Below, one piece after another: positions 6,385 to 14,178 of a stretch of DNA of 24,033 bases. Position numbers and translations under genes: made by a program. The stretch covers positions 1-24,033 of the IMG/VR virus record IMGVR_UViG_3300032753_000162. One strand, 5' to 3'. Each line of letters opens with the position of its first letter. Position 1 is the first letter of the stretch. Below the pieces are notes generated by a model. It was not told where the DNA came from and did not search any database. It saw nothing but the letters and a program-made list of their open reading frames with translations. Source of the DNA: a virus.

Positions 6385-7488
6385 TTATAAACTCGGTAAC
6401 TCGTTGTAGTCAATTGCGTCACTCATAACACCAATGACGTAGGACGTACTCTCTGATTCTTGTAGAGCTGTTTGCTTTTTACTTGTATCTGTATGCTTGT
6501 TGAACCATGGAATAGGCGTGGTCTTAGGTGCTGATGCCTGATACTTGATACCGATGTCTTTTAGTGCACCAACTGCGGTATAATCAACGAAATCCTTAAG
6601 GATATTGGCATTTAAACCAATCACAGGACCCATCTTGAACAAGTAGGTAGCCCATTCTTTCTCCTCACGGATAACATCCATGTATAACTGATAAACTTCT
6701 GCTTCACATTCGCCTTTGATAGCGGCAAAACGTGCGTCATCTTTGATTACCTGATTGATCAAGTAAGCTGTCCAACCTTTGTGCAACAACTCGTCTTGTA
6801 GGATTAGGCTAATAATATTACCATTGCCCATAAAGATACGATTCTCAACCATGGCCAAACTTGTAGCAAACGATACCATAAAGCGGAATGCTTCTAATGC
6901 GTAACTGGCATGTAAGGCCATCCAAATTGCTTTGATGTGATGTGTTTCTGAGACATTGGTATCCCCTAGTTCTTTAGCACAGTTAATTTTATGTAGTTGA
7001 TCATAGTAGTTGCCTACACTACTCGCCATGTCTACAATTTCTTTAGTATCGTGGATAGTGTTAAACACATCCTTTGGCACGTTGTAGATATTACGAATAA
7101 TATGACTGTATGATTTACTATGAATGTTTGTTTCGAAGAATCCCCAGTTATACATTAAGGCTTCAACTTCCGGCAATGAACACACAGGTGTAAACACTTG
7201 TGTAGGTCCACGTCCTTGTAAACTGTCTAAGGCTGTTTGGCGTAGCAAGTTACTTGTGAAGATATGCTTAACTGCATCAGACGCATCTTTAAAGTCGTTG
7301 CTGTCTTTAGTTAGACTAATCTCTTCTGGTTGCCAAAAGAAGCCACGTGCTGTAGCTTCAAAGTCTGCAATTTTAGGATAACGTACTTCTTCAAAACGTT
7401 GAATAGTTACTGGCCCGGCTGGATCTAAAAACATTGTTCGTTTTAAATAGTTGGTTGGTTTGCTTAAATCATATTGTTGTTTTGACAT
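6385..7488 (-). CDS. nrdB: ribonucleotide reductase class Ia, small (beta) subunit (367 aa)
   Basis: NrdB holds the di-iron tyrosyl radical needed by NrdA to make deoxynucleotides. The visible metal ligands and radical site are D88 (LDSLQG), E119, H123, Y127 (HSKSY), E199 (LEAFRF), E233 and H236 (DELLH). Spacing is odd: E119 and H123 are separated by three residues, whereas the E. coli enzyme has E-x-x-H, so one residue appears inserted in this metal-binding helix. Length is normal and the C-terminus (DAIDYNELPSL) resembles the tail that docks on NrdA. The first 20 bases overlap the end of the homing endonuclease gene. It forms an operon with nrdA upstream and glutaredoxin downstream. Confidence 0.95.
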   Translation of the reverse strand: MSKQQYDLSKPTNYLKRTMFLDPAGPVTIQRFEEVRYPKIADFEATARGFFWQPEEISLTKDSNDFKDASDAVKHIFTSNLLRQTALDSLQGRGPTQVFTPVCSLPEVEALMYNWGFFETNIHSKSYSHIIRNIYNVPKDVFNTIHDTKEIVDMASSVGNYYDQLHKINCAKELGDTNVSETHHIKAIWMALHASYALEAFRFMVSFATSLAMVENRIFMGNGNIISLILQDELLHKGWTAYLINQVIKDDARFAAIKGECEAEVYQLYMDVIREEKEWATYLFKMGPVIGLNANILKDFVDYTAVGALKDIGIKYQASAPKTTPIPWFNKHTDTSKKQTALQESESTSYVIGVMSDAIDYNELPSL

Positions 7489-8236
7489 TATTTTTTTCTC
7501 TGTGATATGCTTTCATTTTCAAACTATGGTTGGCATTTTGTTCTACTGTTCTTTTTCTGCCCTTCATTGCTTTACTCTGATTTTGCTTATGTTCTTCTGT
7601 TTTCTTCTTACCCTTTAACGGCGATAGTTTAACGTACGGACTAATACTATCAGTGAACTCGTATCTGAGTTGTTTTTGTTTGCAATGACCAAATTTGCCT
7701 TCTGCTGTATATTTTACATTAGATGCATTAGTTTGTAAATCTTTTGCACACTCTATTAGCGACTCGTATTTTTTATGGAATGATCCATCAAGATTATACG
7801 AATATACTTCTACTCTTTTTTCAACAGCCGTTTTCTTTAGTCCCGACGTAATTCGATCAAGATCTTCTATATTATGCTTTTTACCAAGAAACCCCTTAGG
7901 GTGTCCGTTTATTGCTTGCCAATTCTTTGTTTGTGTAGACATTGCTAATGCACATTGTTTTCTTAACCATCCAAATAGTTTATTGTTTATTCTTGCTTCT
8001 GTATGATGTGTTGTCATCAATTGAGTTGCATAAACTAAATCTCTGTTCCCCGGATGTATCTTAATTAACAGTTGGTGTGCTAAAAAGTGTTCTTCCGGGG
8101 TTAGGATAGCAATATTATTTCTATCGTCTGTTCCGCCTAAACATCTTGGAGTAATATGGTGTTTTTCAACATACCCATCTAATATTCTATCACGGCTACG
8201 CTCAATTAATAAATTGTAATGTTTTTTATAATCCAT
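7469..8236 (-). CDS. HNH homing endonuclease between nrdA and nrdB (255 aa)
   Basis: The N-terminus carries an HNH core: EKHHITPRCLGG (H26, H27), N40/N41 and LTPEEHFLAH (H50, H54). Residues 143-192 (VEVYSYNLDGSFHKKYESL...) look like a NUMOD1 DNA-binding module, and 207-235 (LKGKKKTEEHKQNQSKAMKG) like NUMOD3 motifs. This is the layout of free-standing phage homing endonucleases, which cut alleles lacking them and spread by repair. The site matches T4-type phages, where mobE occupies the nrdA-nrdB interval. There is no Shine-Dalgarno; a GATAAATA late motif ends five bases before the ATG. Its last 20 bases overlap the nrdB start. The gene is AT-rich compared with the RNR genes, which fits later acquisition. 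Confidence 0.9.
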   Translation of the reverse strand: MDYKKHYNLLIERSRDRILDGYVEKHHITPRCLGGTDDRNNIAILTPEEHFLAHQLLIKIHPGNRDLVYATQLMTTHHTEARINNKLFGWLRKQCALAMSTQTKNWQAINGHPKGFLGKKHNIEDLDRITSGLKKTAVEKRVEVYSYNLDGSFHKKYESLIECAKDLQTNASNVKYTAEGKFGHCKQKQLRYEFTDSISPYVKLSPLKGKKKTEEHKQNQSKAMKGRKRTVEQNANHSLKMKAYHREKNNVKTTI

Positions 8237-8241
8237 AGTAT

Positions 8242-8249
8242 TATTTATC
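8242..8249 (-). promoter_or_regulatory. late promoter motif GATAAATA at the homing endonuclease start
   Basis: The minus strand has GATAAATA, then five bases, then the ATG at 8234-8236. At the usual T4 late spacing transcription would begin at or next to the ATG, giving a leaderless mRNA. Late, weak expression is typical for T4 homing endonucleases. Confidence 0.5.
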
Positions 8250-8279
8250 TAATAGACAATAATAATACTATTGTTTACT

Positions 8280-10601
8280 CTAAAGTTTACAAGATTCGCA
8301 ATCGGCTTCATCATCAAAATCAACAGCTTCTAACATAGCGGGTGCCTCTTCGGCATCCGCTTTAGCACCCTGTTTATTCACGAGGCTATAATAGAAGGTT
8401 TTCAGACCCCAAACGTGCGCTTGCATTAAATTCTTTGCAATTAATGTAGTTGGTACTTTACGATCTGCCCAGTGTGCTGGATTGTAGAAAGTATTTGTAC
8501 TAATACTTTGATCAACATAGGCCGCAATAACTGCCGCTGTCTTTAAGTATGCGTCACAGTCTTTCTGTTCCCACATCAATTGATATTTGTTTTTCAACTT
8601 AGCATATTCAGGAACAACCTGTGTAAGTGAACCTGCTTTTGATTCTTTGGTACTAATTAAACTCATTGGCATTTCAATACCGTTGGTAGAATTAATAACA
8701 ACACTACTGGACTCAACTGGGGCAACTGCCATCTGGGTGGCATTACGCACACCATATTGTTTCATGTTGGTTCTTAGTGTTTCCCAATCTAGCTCAGGAG
8801 TAAAGTCTGTTAATTGATTTACACCCTCGGCACGTAACTCCCACGGGAAGACGCCTTGGCCATAACGTGTTCGAGCAGAATCTACACAAGCGCCACGTTC
8901 CTTGGCTAACTCAACACTTGCTTCAGTTAAGTAGTAGGCTTGATGTTCCATCCACGACTTAACATCATGTAGGGCATCTTTCTCGCCATACTTATAACTG
9001 CGTTTAGCATGCCAATAAGCCAAGTTAGTAATACCAATGCCTAACGGACGAATTTCATCGTTGCTTAGTTTACTTTGAATACTCAAGAAATCTTGATAGT
9101 CCAAAATATTGTTAAGACTGCGATGTAAGATGCGACACGCACGGCGCATATCTTCTGGATTACGGAAAGCACCCCAGTTAATACTACCTAGTGTACATAA
9201 TGCAATACGGCCTTCTTCGTCATCTAAGCGTTTAAAGGATTTAGTTGGTAATAGAATTTCACAGCACAAGTTCGATTGATAGATAGTATGATACTCTGGA
9301 TCAAACGGTCCTTGCTTTTGTACGTTATCAATAAACACAAGATAGATACGCCCTGTGTCTGTACGTTCTTTTAAGATGCCGCCTTTGAATACTTCTTCAG
9401 CTGACATTGTTTTCTTACGTAGGTCGGTACGCTTTTCGTACTTGACATATAAGTCTTCAAATAGTTCAATATTGCTATAGAATGCTTGATATAAATCAGG
9501 AACTTCATTTGGATCAAAGAAGGTAATGTTTTCTTTGTTCTTGAAACGACGCCAGAACAGGGCACTTAGTACAACACCATAGTCCATAAAACGTACACGT
9601 GTTTCGTCTGTGCCTTGATTGTTCTTTAATACAATTAGGTCATCAAATTGATGATGCCAAATAGGATAAAATACTGTTGCACTTGCGTTACGAATGCCAC
9701 CTTGTGAACATGAACGTAAGTCCCCAAACCACTTCTTTAAGAATGGAATCATTCCAGTATGCATAATTTCGCCGCCACGTATAGGCGATCCTAATGGACG
9801 TAAGCGACCAATTTCTAAACCAATGCCTGCACGTTTGCTGGCATACTTGGCCATCATCTCTCCAGAAGCAAAGATAGAATCAAGATCGTCATCAGAGCGG
9901 ATAAGTACACAGGACGAAAATTGTTTTGTAGGAGTACCCAGACCAGCGAGTACAGGAGTAGCAAGAGTAAAAAGGCCGTCACTCGCCGCATTGTAGTATT
10001 CTTTGATGTAGCGCAAACGGGCACTACTAGGTTCTTCTTTGTGGAAGACAGTAGCGGCTGCAACCATGTAACGAATTTGTGGAGTTTCATATGTTTCCTT
10101 TGTAGCGCGATTACGTACTAGATATTTTTCAATTAGCTGTTCAATAGCGGCATAACTGTATAGTTCATCTTTGCTGTGATCTAACATAGCATCCATCTTG
10201 TCCCACTCTTCTTCGGTGTACCAAGATAATAATTCATCTGTGTAAAGACCTGTTGCTACATTTGTCTTTACAATGTCATACAGGCGAGGAGGCTCGTAGT
10301 CGCCATAAACATCCTTGCGTAACATCGACAAACGCTGTTTGCCTGCTACGTATTGATAGTTAACGTGCCCAACATCGGGATTTGCTTCTACGTCGATTAA
10401 GTCTACAATCGCTCGTAATGTAATTTCATCTATTTCTTTTGTTGTAATGCCATCATAAAAGTGTGGTTGACTTTTGATTTCAATCATACTTTGACTTACG
10501 TCCGCTATGCCTGCACAAACCTTAGTAATCTGGGCTTGCCACTTCTCTACTGCGAGCGGTTCTTTTTGTCCACTTCTTTTTGTGACTTGAATTGTCGTCA
10601 T
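8280..10601 (-). CDS. nrdA: ribonucleotide reductase class Ia, large (alpha) subunit (773 aa)
   Basis: NrdA reduces ribonucleoside diphosphates to deoxyribonucleotides. Residues 1-95 form an ATP-cone regulatory domain. The active site is complete: C231 in QFSSC, the N444/C446/E448 triad in SNLCCEI, and C469 in ALCTLGS as the partner of C231. The paired tyrosines of the radical pathway are in KTFYYSL, and the C-terminal DCESCKL provides the redox-active cysteine pair, C768 and C771, served by glutaredoxin. Length matches T4 and E. coli NrdA. AAGAGAT precedes the ATG. The reading frame is uninterrupted, so the neighbouring homing endonuclease has not split it. Confidence 0.97.
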   Translation of the reverse strand: MTTIQVTKRSGQKEPLAVEKWQAQITKVCAGIADVSQSMIEIKSQPHFYDGITTKEIDEITLRAIVDLIDVEANPDVGHVNYQYVAGKQRLSMLRKDVYGDYEPPRLYDIVKTNVATGLYTDELLSWYTEEEWDKMDAMLDHSKDELYSYAAIEQLIEKYLVRNRATKETYETPQIRYMVAAATVFHKEEPSSARLRYIKEYYNAASDGLFTLATPVLAGLGTPTKQFSSCVLIRSDDDLDSIFASGEMMAKYASKRAGIGLEIGRLRPLGSPIRGGEIMHTGMIPFLKKWFGDLRSCSQGGIRNASATVFYPIWHHQFDDLIVLKNNQGTDETRVRFMDYGVVLSALFWRRFKNKENITFFDPNEVPDLYQAFYSNIELFEDLYVKYEKRTDLRKKTMSAEEVFKGGILKERTDTGRIYLVFIDNVQKQGPFDPEYHTIYQSNLCCEILLPTKSFKRLDDEEGRIALCTLGSINWGAFRNPEDMRRACRILHRSLNNILDYQDFLSIQSKLSNDEIRPLGIGITNLAYWHAKRSYKYGEKDALHDVKSWMEHQAYYLTEASVELAKERGACVDSARTRYGQGVFPWELRAEGVNQLTDFTPELDWETLRTNMKQYGVRNATQMAVAPVESSSVVINSTNGIEMPMSLISTKESKAGSLTQVVPEYAKLKNKYQLMWEQKDCDAYLKTAAVIAAYVDQSISTNTFYNPAHWADRKVPTTLIAKNLMQAHVWGLKTFYYSLVNKQGAKADAEEAPAMLEAVDFDDEADCESCKL

Positions 10602-10610
10602 TGATATCTC

Positions 10611-11066
10611 TTAATTGTTATAGTAATCTATTTTTAAATCTACTGCTGTGTACTTGTGTTTTAACTTCAGCGTTTTATTGAACTGTTTGTTATTTACGAT
10701 CTCTCCGTCGACCATATTAAGTATATATTTCCCCCGGTTGATCCAAGCTAAATTATACTCGTATCCAGAATCTGGATCTTTATAAACACGAAATTCTATA
10801 TCCAAGTCTTTTCTATGCTTACTTAATGTAATAGTATAAACTATCCCGAGACATTTTGCAATATCACAATAACTATTTTCATCAATTAATGTCCAGGGAT
10901 CTGGCCAATTTTCTTGATTGCGATAGTCTAGATTATAAGGAACGAATGGTGCACGGGCCCAAAACTCCACGGTTTGGGCAAGTGCTTGTTCTAACGGTAG
11001 TTGATCTAACACAGATCGAAACTCACGCCAGGATCTCAGACGGTCCTCTGGCTTTTTTTGAAACAT
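10611..11066 (-). CDS. hypothetical protein (151 aa)
   Basis: The N-terminus MFQKKPEDRLRSWREFRSVL is basic and helical, followed by LPLEQALAQTVEFWARAPFVPYNLD and a Trp-rich segment ENWPDPWTLIDEN. The second half is beta-rich with alternating charged residues. I do not assign a function. It lies between a fibre-like gene and nrdA, six bases after the fibre gene stop, with no clear Shine-Dalgarno, so coupled translation from the fibre unit is likely. Confidence 0.75.
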   Translation of the reverse strand: MFQKKPEDRLRSWREFRSVLDQLPLEQALAQTVEFWARAPFVPYNLDYRNQENWPDPWTLIDENSYCDIAKCLGIVYTITLSKHRKDLDIEFRVYKDPDSGYEYNLAWINRGKYILNMVDGEIVNNKQFNKTLKLKHKYTAVDLKIDYYNN

Positions 11067-11072
11067 AAATGG

Positions 11073-11660
11073 TTATTGTGATTTAATAATATATTCTAAA
11101 GATGTTGCTGTAGTTGTAATATAGTTTAGTGATGCCATTGAGCTGTTTGCGGTCATGCTAAATGTTAAATCTGTTGTTGACGTTTCTGTATAATCTTCGT
11201 AGTACGAAACTGTAGATCCTGCGGCATTGTAAGCAACAACAATATCGCCTGTGCGATGTTTTGTACCTTGGGTTAATGTATAAGTAATCACTGCATTGTT
11301 AGCAGAGATGCCTGCAATATTACCGGATGTACTTGCATTGAGAGCAACACCAGTGCTAGTTACACCCGATTGCAATGCAGAAATTTGCGAGTTGATAGTA
11401 GTAATGTTTCCCTGTAAAACTGTAACATTACTCTGTAAGGCTGTTACGTTGGCAGTAAGGGTATTAGTAAAATTAATAATACTAAACTGAGTTAAAATTT
11501 CAGTTGAGCCTACTGCGGGTGCTCCTTCAGCCAGTGTGCCGTTACCAATGTATAATTGTCTTGTATCATTGCTCCAAGCTAATTCACCGGATGCTAACTG
11601 TGGTAAGTCCTGTTTTAAACCACGTCGAACTTGTATTTGTGAAATTTGTAAAATTGCCAT
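11073..11660 (-). CDS. short fibre-like virion protein (195 aa)
   Basis: The N-terminus (QIQVRRGLKQDLPQLASGEL then WSNDTRQLYIGNG) matches the small N-terminal domain seen in phage major-tropism-determinant and hyaluronidase-like fibres, where it attaches the fibre to the tail. Residues about 68-97 have a heptad pattern (LTANVTALQSNVTVLQGNI) suggesting a trimeric coiled coil. The C-terminal 90 residues are Thr/Ser-rich beta structure that could be the receptor-facing knob. No catalytic motif is visible. A CTAAATA late promoter motif lies 26 bases upstream and AGGATT serves as ribosome binding site, in keeping with a late structural gene. Confidence 0.75.
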   Translation of the reverse strand: MAILQISQIQVRRGLKQDLPQLASGELAWSNDTRQLYIGNGTLAEGAPAVGSTEILTQFSIINFTNTLTANVTALQSNVTVLQGNITTINSQISALQSGVTSTGVALNASTSGNIAGISANNAVITYTLTQGTKHRTGDIVVAYNAAGSTVSYYEDYTETSTTDLTFSMTANSSMASLNYITTTATSLEYIIKSQ

Positions 11661-11685
11661 TTAACTCGAATCCTAATTTATACTG

Positions 11686-11692
11686 TATTTAG
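11686..11692 (-). promoter_or_regulatory. late promoter motif CTAAATA for the fibre-like gene
   Basis: CTAAATA on the minus strand lies 26 bases before the ATG at 11660, in the short gap after the radical SAM gene. The predicted leader of about 20 bases contains AGGATT, a usable ribosome binding site. Confidence 0.6.
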
Positions 11693-11696
11693 CATT

Positions 11697-12683
11697 TTAC
11701 AAAGTGTATTTCCAGTAATTTTTCAAAATGTGACTGCGATCCTCGCCGGTAATTGATCCGCCGTTGGGCCCGTTAAATCCACACATATTGCACACTTTTT
11801 CAGGAGTTAGTGTTCTAGCAAACCAGGACTGTATTTCTTCATCGGTACTGTCAGGACCCACTGTTTTATATTCGTTAAGATATGGTGCCCAGTCTGCGCG
11901 ATCCTGTATGTTAAACGTATTCAGTGTATGCTCTAATACTCCCATTGGAGGACACTTCCACATTTTTCCACGGTACAAAGTGATAAAATCATTGGTCTGG
12001 CAACTTTTAAAATTGCTTTCATACCACGTGTCATTATAATCATATACAGGATGCATTTCTTCGGCGTATCCTTCGTAATGCTTGCACCAGTGTAGTTTAT
12101 GCTGTTCGCAAGTAGTAAATCCAATACGTGTGCTACGTCCATTAACTACTAAGTTAAACCATTGCTTGGTGTTTATATCTTTTTCATCTAGCCATAGGTT
12201 CCATACCGCAGAAGTTACACCCGGTAAACTTAAATGATATTCTAACACTTTCTGTTTAAGATTTTCAAAGCTGTTTATAACTTTACTTAGGTATGGCTCA
12301 GTTGCTGTTTGATAACTAACTACCATGCTCATTGCAATGTCATTGGGATTACTGTCAGAAAATAACAAAGGAATATGATCAAGTAGCGTGTCTAGGTAAT
12401 AGCCATTGGTATTTAAACTAACCGGAACAGTAGGTCCCCATATACGGCGAATTGCCTGTGCCCATTCTGTAAACTCGGGATGCAGTAGCGGTTCACCGCC
12501 AAACAAAGTAATTGCATTAGGTTGTAATTTTGTAGACCAAAACTCTAGCCAGTCTATACTTTCATCAATCCTAACTATACCCTTGATATTTTTATGATTA
12601 CTGTGTGTCATACAACCGGCGCAGGCTAAGTTGCAACTTCTAATAATAGGTATATCTAAATGTTCTATTTTAATTTTGTTCAT
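11697..12683 (-). CDS. radical SAM protein with SPASM-like C-terminal cysteines (328 aa)
   Basis: The N-terminal CNLACAGC gives the CxxxCxxC motif (C17, C21, C24) that binds the radical SAM 4Fe-4S cluster, and FGGEP (62-65) binds the SAM amino group. The C-terminal half holds six more cysteines (C192, C200, C228, C244, C298, C301), including a MWKCPP and a CNMC pair, like the auxiliary cluster region of SPASM or twitch radical SAM enzymes. Those enzymes modify peptides, sugars or nucleotides; the substrate here cannot be read from sequence. The start overlaps the stop of the exonuclease gene (TAATG), so the two are co-expressed. An IscU/IscA module 3 kb away could serve its clusters. Confidence 0.85.
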   Translation of the reverse strand: MNKIKIEHLDIPIIRSCNLACAGCMTHSNHKNIKGIVRIDESIDWLEFWSTKLQPNAITLFGGEPLLHPEFTEWAQAIRRIWGPTVPVSLNTNGYYLDTLLDHIPLLFSDSNPNDIAMSMVVSYQTATEPYLSKVINSFENLKQKVLEYHLSLPGVTSAVWNLWLDEKDINTKQWFNLVVNGRSTRIGFTTCEQHKLHWCKHYEGYAEEMHPVYDYNDTWYESNFKSCQTNDFITLYRGKMWKCPPMGVLEHTLNTFNIQDRADWAPYLNEYKTVGPDSTDEEIQSWFARTLTPEKVCNMCGFNGPNGGSITGEDRSHILKNYWKYTL

Positions 12684-13393
12684 TAATTGCTCAAATAATA
12701 TAGTTCTACTTTTTTAGTCCACTCGTCGGTCCAGTACTTAAACTCGTCACCTTCAACAACAAATTCTAAGTATTCTGGTGTGGTAAAGGTACCATCTTCT
12801 AGTTCCTTGGGTTGTACAGCCATCATAATGACACCGCAATCAATGTCAGTACCGTGTGTAACATTGTGTGCTTGAGCGTATGCAGCCAATTGAATAAAGT
12901 AGTCACTGATGTATTCACGCTTCTTAACCTTGTTGCTTTGTTTAAAGTCGATGATAGCAGGTTTGCCTTTCCATACACCAACACAATCTGTTGTGCCAGC
13001 ATATAACCCACTATAATAAACAGGTACCTCAACTCCCCAGAACTCATCAACATTTACCAGGCCCTTCATAATAACTTCAGCGGCCATAAACCAACTTGGG
13101 TGGGCAAAGGGGTTAGCGGGCAAAGGTTTCATGTCATCGCTAAGTGCGTAAGATTCTAAGTAGGCATGCATACGTGTTCCACGATTAGCGGCTTCTGTAG
13201 TAATCTGCTGTGCTCTAACCTCGCCAACATTCTTACGCCAGTTAGCCAATGCGGCTTTAGATTCTTCTGATTTGGTTCTGTCTAGGATAGTAGTGACGCT
13301 AGGTACTTTGTCTCCGCCGGGTAAAGCATAATGGCGTTTACCTTCGATTGTGGTGCGACTAATTGCTGCGTAGTTAAATTTTTGGGTAATCAT
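12683..13393 (-). CDS. PD-(D/E)XK exonuclease, RecB/Cas4-like (236 aa)
   Basis: The motifs are VPSVTTIL, RGTRMHAYLE (71-80), E122 in WGVEVPV, GTTDCVG (D136), IIDFKQ (D149, K151) and QLAAYAQ (from Q168). These are the catalytic core and the Q-x-x-x-Y motif of RecB-like PD-(D/E)XK nucleases, common in T4-type phages of aquatic bacteria. It probably processes DNA ends in recombination or degrades host DNA. The frame extends to a TTG at 13427-13429, but that lies inside the promoter, so the ATG at 13391-13393 is the start. There is no Shine-Dalgarno; a TATAAT ends seven bases before the ATG, implying a leaderless mRNA. It is coupled to the radical SAM gene. Confidence 0.85.
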   Translation of the reverse strand: MITQKFNYAAISRTTIEGKRHYALPGGDKVPSVTTILDRTKSEESKAALANWRKNVGEVRAQQITTEAANRGTRMHAYLESYALSDDMKPLPANPFAHPSWFMAAEVIMKGLVNVDEFWGVEVPVYYSGLYAGTTDCVGVWKGKPAIIDFKQSNKVKKREYISDYFIQLAAYAQAHNVTHGTDIDCGVIMMAVQPKELEDGTFTTPEYLEFVVEGDEFKYWTDEWTKKVELYYLSN

Positions 13394-13400
13394 AGTAGTA

Positions 13401-13429
13401 ATTATAGCATCTCTAATGACAATAATCAA
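13401..13429 (-). promoter_or_regulatory. sigma70-like promoter for the exonuclease-radical SAM operon
   Basis: The minus strand reads TTGATT (13424-13429), 17 bases, TATAAT (13401-13406). The predicted start site is at or next to the ATG at 13393. The -35 overlaps the late motif of the divergent SGNH gene, so the two promoters share bases. Confidence 0.7.
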
Positions 13430-13435
13430 TAAATA
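13428..13435 (+). promoter_or_regulatory. late promoter motif AATAAATA for the SGNH gene
   Basis: AATAAATA is followed by five bases and the ATG at 13441, the same geometry as at the homing endonuclease and at 19573. No Shine-Dalgarno is present, so a leaderless late transcript is predicted. It overlaps the -35 of the opposite early-type promoter. Confidence 0.5.
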
Positions 13436-13440
13436 TTTTG

Positions 13441-14178
13441 ATGAAAACTCTAATAAGTGGCTGTAGCTTTACTCAATGGCCCGAATACCCAGGAGGTCCA
13501 AATATATGCTGGCCTGTTTACTTACAAAAACTTTTACCAAATAATCAATTAACTAGCATTGCAGAAGCAGCCGCAGGTAATCAATATATTTGCGATAGTG
13601 TAATAAGAGAAACATTATTAAATCAATATGACCAAGTACTTGTCATGTGGTCTGGTGTAACCCGGTTAGATTATTTAACTAGCATAGAAGATCCTGCATG
13701 GAATAACTTGTTCGATAGTTATGGGTTTTATCGTAGAATCCCCGGAGATAAACTAGGTTGGATCTTTAGTGGCGGCCAACTTGGTACTTGGTTCAAGCAT
13801 CCTGTAGCACATAAGATGTTTTACGAAATGTATAAGGTTAGTAGTGATCTAAGTCTGGCAACTATTAATCTAATGGAAATTATAAAACTACAAAACTATC
13901 TCAAGGCAAAAGGTATACCATTTAAGTTTATGAGTTATATAAACTACTGGACTGAAGGTAAACATATAAGTCCCAACGGCGACTTTGGTTTGTCGGATAT
14001 TCCCGAAGTGCAGTATCTTATCAATGAAATAGATTTTGACCAATGGATTTTTGCAGATAATAAGCGTAAATGTATCTACGATGTTGCTAAAGAACTAAAC
14101 AGTTTTGAAGCAGATGGATTTCATCCCGGCCCTGCAGCACATCAAGCCTGGGCTGAATTAATTACTCGATCAATATGA
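13441..14178 (+). CDS. SGNH/GDSL-type hydrolase (245 aa)
   Basis: This is the only plus-strand gene. GCSFTQW at the N-terminus supplies the nucleophile S9 (block I), EAAAGNQY the Asn block, and DGFHPGPAAHQAW near the end the Asp-x-x-His pair (D225, H228). This is the SGNH hydrolase arrangement; members are esterases or deacetylases, often acting on cell-surface sugars. There is no signal peptide. The ATG at 13441 is chosen over a TTG at 13438 because GCSFT follows at the usual distance. The last 37 bases overlap the convergent glycosyltransferase-like gene. The pairing suggests glycan modification of the host surface or virion, but this is inference. Confidence 0.8.
   Translation: MKTLISGCSFTQWPEYPGGPNICWPVYLQKLLPNNQLTSIAEAAAGNQYICDSVIRETLLNQYDQVLVMWSGVTRLDYLTSIEDPAWNNLFDSYGFYRRIPGDKLGWIFSGGQLGTWFKHPVAHKMFYEMYKVSSDLSLATINLMEIIKLQNYLKAKGIPFKFMSYINYWTEGKHISPNGDFGLSDIPEVQYLINEIDFDQWIFADNKRKCIYDVAKELNSFEADGFHPGPAAHQAWAELITRSI

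Noticed and set aside
9854-10090. 78-residue hydrophobic frame (LLLLLLYSLVWVLL) resembling a membrane protein
   Set aside because: It is inside nrdA in another frame; the hydrophobic run is a by-product of nrdA codons.
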